Below are positions 62,271 to 64,000 of a stretch of 64,000 bases of DNA, one piece after another. Made by a program: the position numbers and the translations under genes. Source of the stretch: CAYLLN01 sp033762315 (lineage in GTDB: Bacteria; Planctomycetota; Planctomycetia; Pirellulales; Pirellulaceae); assembly GCA_033762315.1 (NCBI GenBank), contig JANRLS010000238.1, forward strand, positions 20,454-84,453, read 5' to 3'. The notes below the pieces were generated by a model. That model worked only from the letters and a program-made list of their open reading frames with translations. It searched no databases and was not told the DNA's origin. Positions within the stretch are counted from its first letter, which is position 1; every line of letters starts with the position of its first letter.

Positions 62271-63602
62271 CTACTTCGCCGGCGGGCGGGCTTCGCGCAA
62301 CTTGGCCCGAATCGCGGCCAGTCGCTCGGCCAATTCACTCTCGAAACCGCGCGGCACCGGACGATAGTACTCGCGCTCGACTCCCAGATAGTCCTGCGCG
62401 GCAATTCCCCCCTCGGCATCGTGGGCATATTCGTAACCTTGGCCGTGGCCGAGGCGCTTGGAGCCGGCGTAGTGCCCGTCGAGCAGATGGACCGGCACGG
62501 GGAGCAAACGCCCCTCGCGAATGTCCTGACGGGCTTCGCCAATGGCCACCGTCGCCGCGTTCGATTTCGGAGCGCACGCCAGATACGCCACGCACTGGGC
62601 CAGCGGCAATTGGCACTCCGGCAGGCCAACGAATTCGCACGCCTGCATGGCCGCCACCGCTAGCGGCAAAGCCTGCGGATCGGCGTTTCCCACGTCCTCG
62701 CTCGCCAAAATCACCAGCCGGCGACAGAGGAAGCGCACATCCTCGCCCGCCTCCAGCATCCGGGCGAGCCAATAGATGCCGGCATCGGGGTCGCTGCCGC
62801 GAATGCTCTTGATGAGCGCGCTGGCCGCGTCGTAATGGCCGTCTCCGGTGGGGTCGTATTGCACCGCCTTGCGCTGGACCGATTCGGCGGCCAATTCGCG
62901 GGTAAATTCCAGCGGCCGGACATCGCTCGACAGCACGCCGATTTCTAGCGCGGTCAAAGCCCGGCGGGCATCGCCATCGCTTACCTCGGCCAGAAATTCG
63001 ATTGCATCGTCGTGCATCCGCACGTCGTGATTGCCGAGGCCTCGTCCTTTGTCGGCCAACGCCCGCCGGAGGACCGACTTGATTTCGTCGGGCGAGAGGG
63101 GCTGGAACTCGAAAATCTGGCTGCGGCTGACGAGGGCGCTATTTACGGCGAAAAACGGGTTGCTGGTGGTCGCGCCGACCAGCGTGACCACTCCTTCCTC
63201 GACATCCGGCAGCAGGGCGTCTTGCTGGGCCTTGTTGAAGCGGTGGATTTCGTCGATGAACAAGAGCGTCCGCGAACCGCCGCCGGCCAGGTCATCGCGA
63301 GCGGCGTCCAGCGTTTCGCGCAGTTCCTTCACGCCGCTGGTGACGGCCGAAAGCTGCCGGAACTTGCGGTGGCTTTCGGTCGCTAACAGGCGGGCCAGTG
63401 TCGTTTTGCCGGTTCCCGGCGGACCATAGAAAATGACCGAGCCCAACCGGTCCGCCTTGAGCAGCCTGCGGAGCAACTTGCCCTCTCCCAAAAAGTGCTG
63501 CTGGCCGGTGAATTCGGCCAGCGAACTGGGCCGCATCCGCGCCGCCAGCGGCTGGGCCTGGCGGAAGTTGTCGGCTTCGGACTTGGCGAAGAGGCTAGAC
63601 AT
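62271..63602 (-). CDS. rarA: Replication-associated recombination protein A (RarA/MgsA)
   Basis: RarA is an AAA+ ATPase that acts at stalled replication forks. The 443-residue protein has LAARMRPSSLAEFTGQQHFL at the N-terminus, Walker A FYGPPGTGKTTLARLLA (about 50-66), Walker B TLLFIDEIHRFNKAQQDALL, sensor 1 LVGATTSNPFFAVNSALVSR and the C-terminal part DPDAGIYWLARMLEAGEDVR, SEDVGNADPQALPLAVAA and YLACAPKSNAA. All are standard for the family. The ATG at 63602 is chosen because MSSLFAKSEADNFRQ opens the protein; an upstream in-frame ATG adds 32 unrelated residues. It is transcribed towards the M50 protease gene, 43 bp away. Confidence 0.95.
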   Translation of the reverse strand: MSSLFAKSEADNFRQAQPLAARMRPSSLAEFTGQQHFLGEGKLLRRLLKADRLGSVIFYGPPGTGKTTLARLLATESHRKFRQLSAVTSGVKELRETLDAARDDLAGGGSRTLLFIDEIHRFNKAQQDALLPDVEEGVVTLVGATTSNPFFAVNSALVSRSQIFEFQPLSPDEIKSVLRRALADKGRGLGNHDVRMHDDAIEFLAEVSDGDARRALTALEIGVLSSDVRPLEFTRELAAESVQRKAVQYDPTGDGHYDAASALIKSIRGSDPDAGIYWLARMLEAGEDVRFLCRRLVILASEDVGNADPQALPLAVAAMQACEFVGLPECQLPLAQCVAYLACAPKSNAATVAIGEARQDIREGRLLPVPVHLLDGHYAGSKRLGHGQGYEYAHDAEGGIAAQDYLGVEREYYRPVPRGFESELAERLAAIRAKLREARPPAK

Positions 63603-63724
63603 GGATCGGCTCGGCCTGCAGTGTATGCCGTCGGCGATTCTGAGGCGATGACCGGGGCTACGTTTCGCCGCTGGGCGCGTGAATCGCGACCAGGCCATAA
63701 TGACGCAACCGCTGGGGAAGCGTC

Positions 63725-64000
63725 ATGAATTTGGCCATTGTCGTCGCCATGCTTGCCGGCCTCGCCGCGTTTGCCGCGGTGTCGGCCCTGCTAGGCCACT
63801 GGCTCCTGGGCCCCGTCAGCCGAGCGGCCGGGCAACTGAACGCGCCGACGCGCTTTCAGCTAACCGACTTTCTCTGGCTGATGATCGAATTGCAGGTGCT
63901 GCTGGCGGGGGGAGTGGGGCTGGTGGGAGATGGCCTGCCCCCCCGCGCCTTGCTCGTGCTGATGACGATTCTGAGCCTGCCGATCATCGTGCTGTGGGGG
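63725..64000 (+). CDS. Membrane hypothetical protein, N-terminal part only
   Basis: The gene starts at an ATG at 63725, seven bases after GGGGAAG, and runs off the right edge after 92 codons. The visible part has three hydrophobic segments (LAIVVAMLAGLAAFAAVSAL, FLWLMIELQVLLAGGVGLVG, LLVLMTILSLPIIVLWG) separated by LGPVSRAAGQLNAPTRFQLT. I do not recognise the family. It diverges from rarA, and its promoter must lie in the 122-bp gap. Confidence 0.7.
   Translation, partial: MNLAIVVAMLAGLAAFAAVSALLGHWLLGPVSRAAGQLNAPTRFQLTDFLWLMIELQVLLAGGVGLVGDGLPPRALLVLMTILSLPIIVLWG

Overview
The window is GC-rich bacterial DNA, and its gene content points to a planctomycete, most likely of the Pirellulales. 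Indicators are a DUF1501 protein beside a DUF1549/DUF1553 protein with a bacterial Ig-like N-terminus, an ECF sigma factor next to a giant Ser/Thr kinase fused to LamG and FGE-sulfatase domains, a PmoA-like (DUF6807) protein, small lipoproteins, EF-hand lipoproteins and a sulfotransferase beside a kinase. No rRNA, tRNA, CRISPR array, phage gene or transposase gene was seen. The lineage call is inference from gene content.

Layout. 1-6.4 kb: a partial membrane gene, csrA, a small conserved protein, a desaturase, a beta-lactamase-type serine hydrolase with a PmoA-like protein, and a secreted beta-helix protein. 6.6-8.8 kb: thrS. 8.9-10.7 kb: a lower-GC TIR-domain gene followed by about 0.9 kb of palindrome-rich DNA that contains a near-consensus promoter with no convincing gene behind it. 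10.7-16.3 kb: a coiled-coil exported protein, a hemerythrin-like protein, an EF-hand lipoprotein and a polyprenyl glycosylphosphotransferase. 16.4-25.1 kb: an ECF sigma factor and a kinase of about 2,636 residues carrying seven LamG units, a leucine-rich segment and an FGE-sulfatase domain. 25.5-28.6 kb: a terpenoid-cyclase-fold protein overlapping a DUF362 protein, a Uma2-type protein and a GNAT acetyltransferase. 28.7-35.9 kb: lysR-gltB-gltD, with gltB interrupted by one in-frame TGA.

35.9-41.9 kb holds the most interesting locus. ppdK (pyruvate phosphate dikinase) is followed by a lower-GC two-gene cassette (nucleotidyltransferase and xylose-isomerase-like TIM barrel). The cassette ends in a second copy of the last 38 codons of ppdK, and then an intrinsic terminator. 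A 114-bp direct repeat with 5 mismatches, 2,021 bp apart, brackets the cassette. This looks like horizontal insertion at the 3' end of ppdK that brought its own replacement tail.

41.9-54.0 kb: secreted proteins, the planctomycete DUF1501/DUF1549 module, and a ribose-type ABC importer with an upstream 38-residue lipoprotein. 54.2-64 kb: a kinase with a sulfotransferase, a ThuA-like protein, an ABC exporter whose linker is built from a palindromic repeat, mscL, a cyanophycinase-like peptidase overlapping a macro-domain gene, an M50 protease, rarA and a partial membrane gene.

Several palindromic repeat families run through the window. Some fall inside or at the ends of genes: a 134-bp inverted-repeat element supplies the csrA stop codon, a 58-bp nested palindrome is translated in the ABC exporter, and an ARSASEG-type repeat is translated in the giant kinase. 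Many long open frames opposite real genes are artefacts of high GC and are left out.
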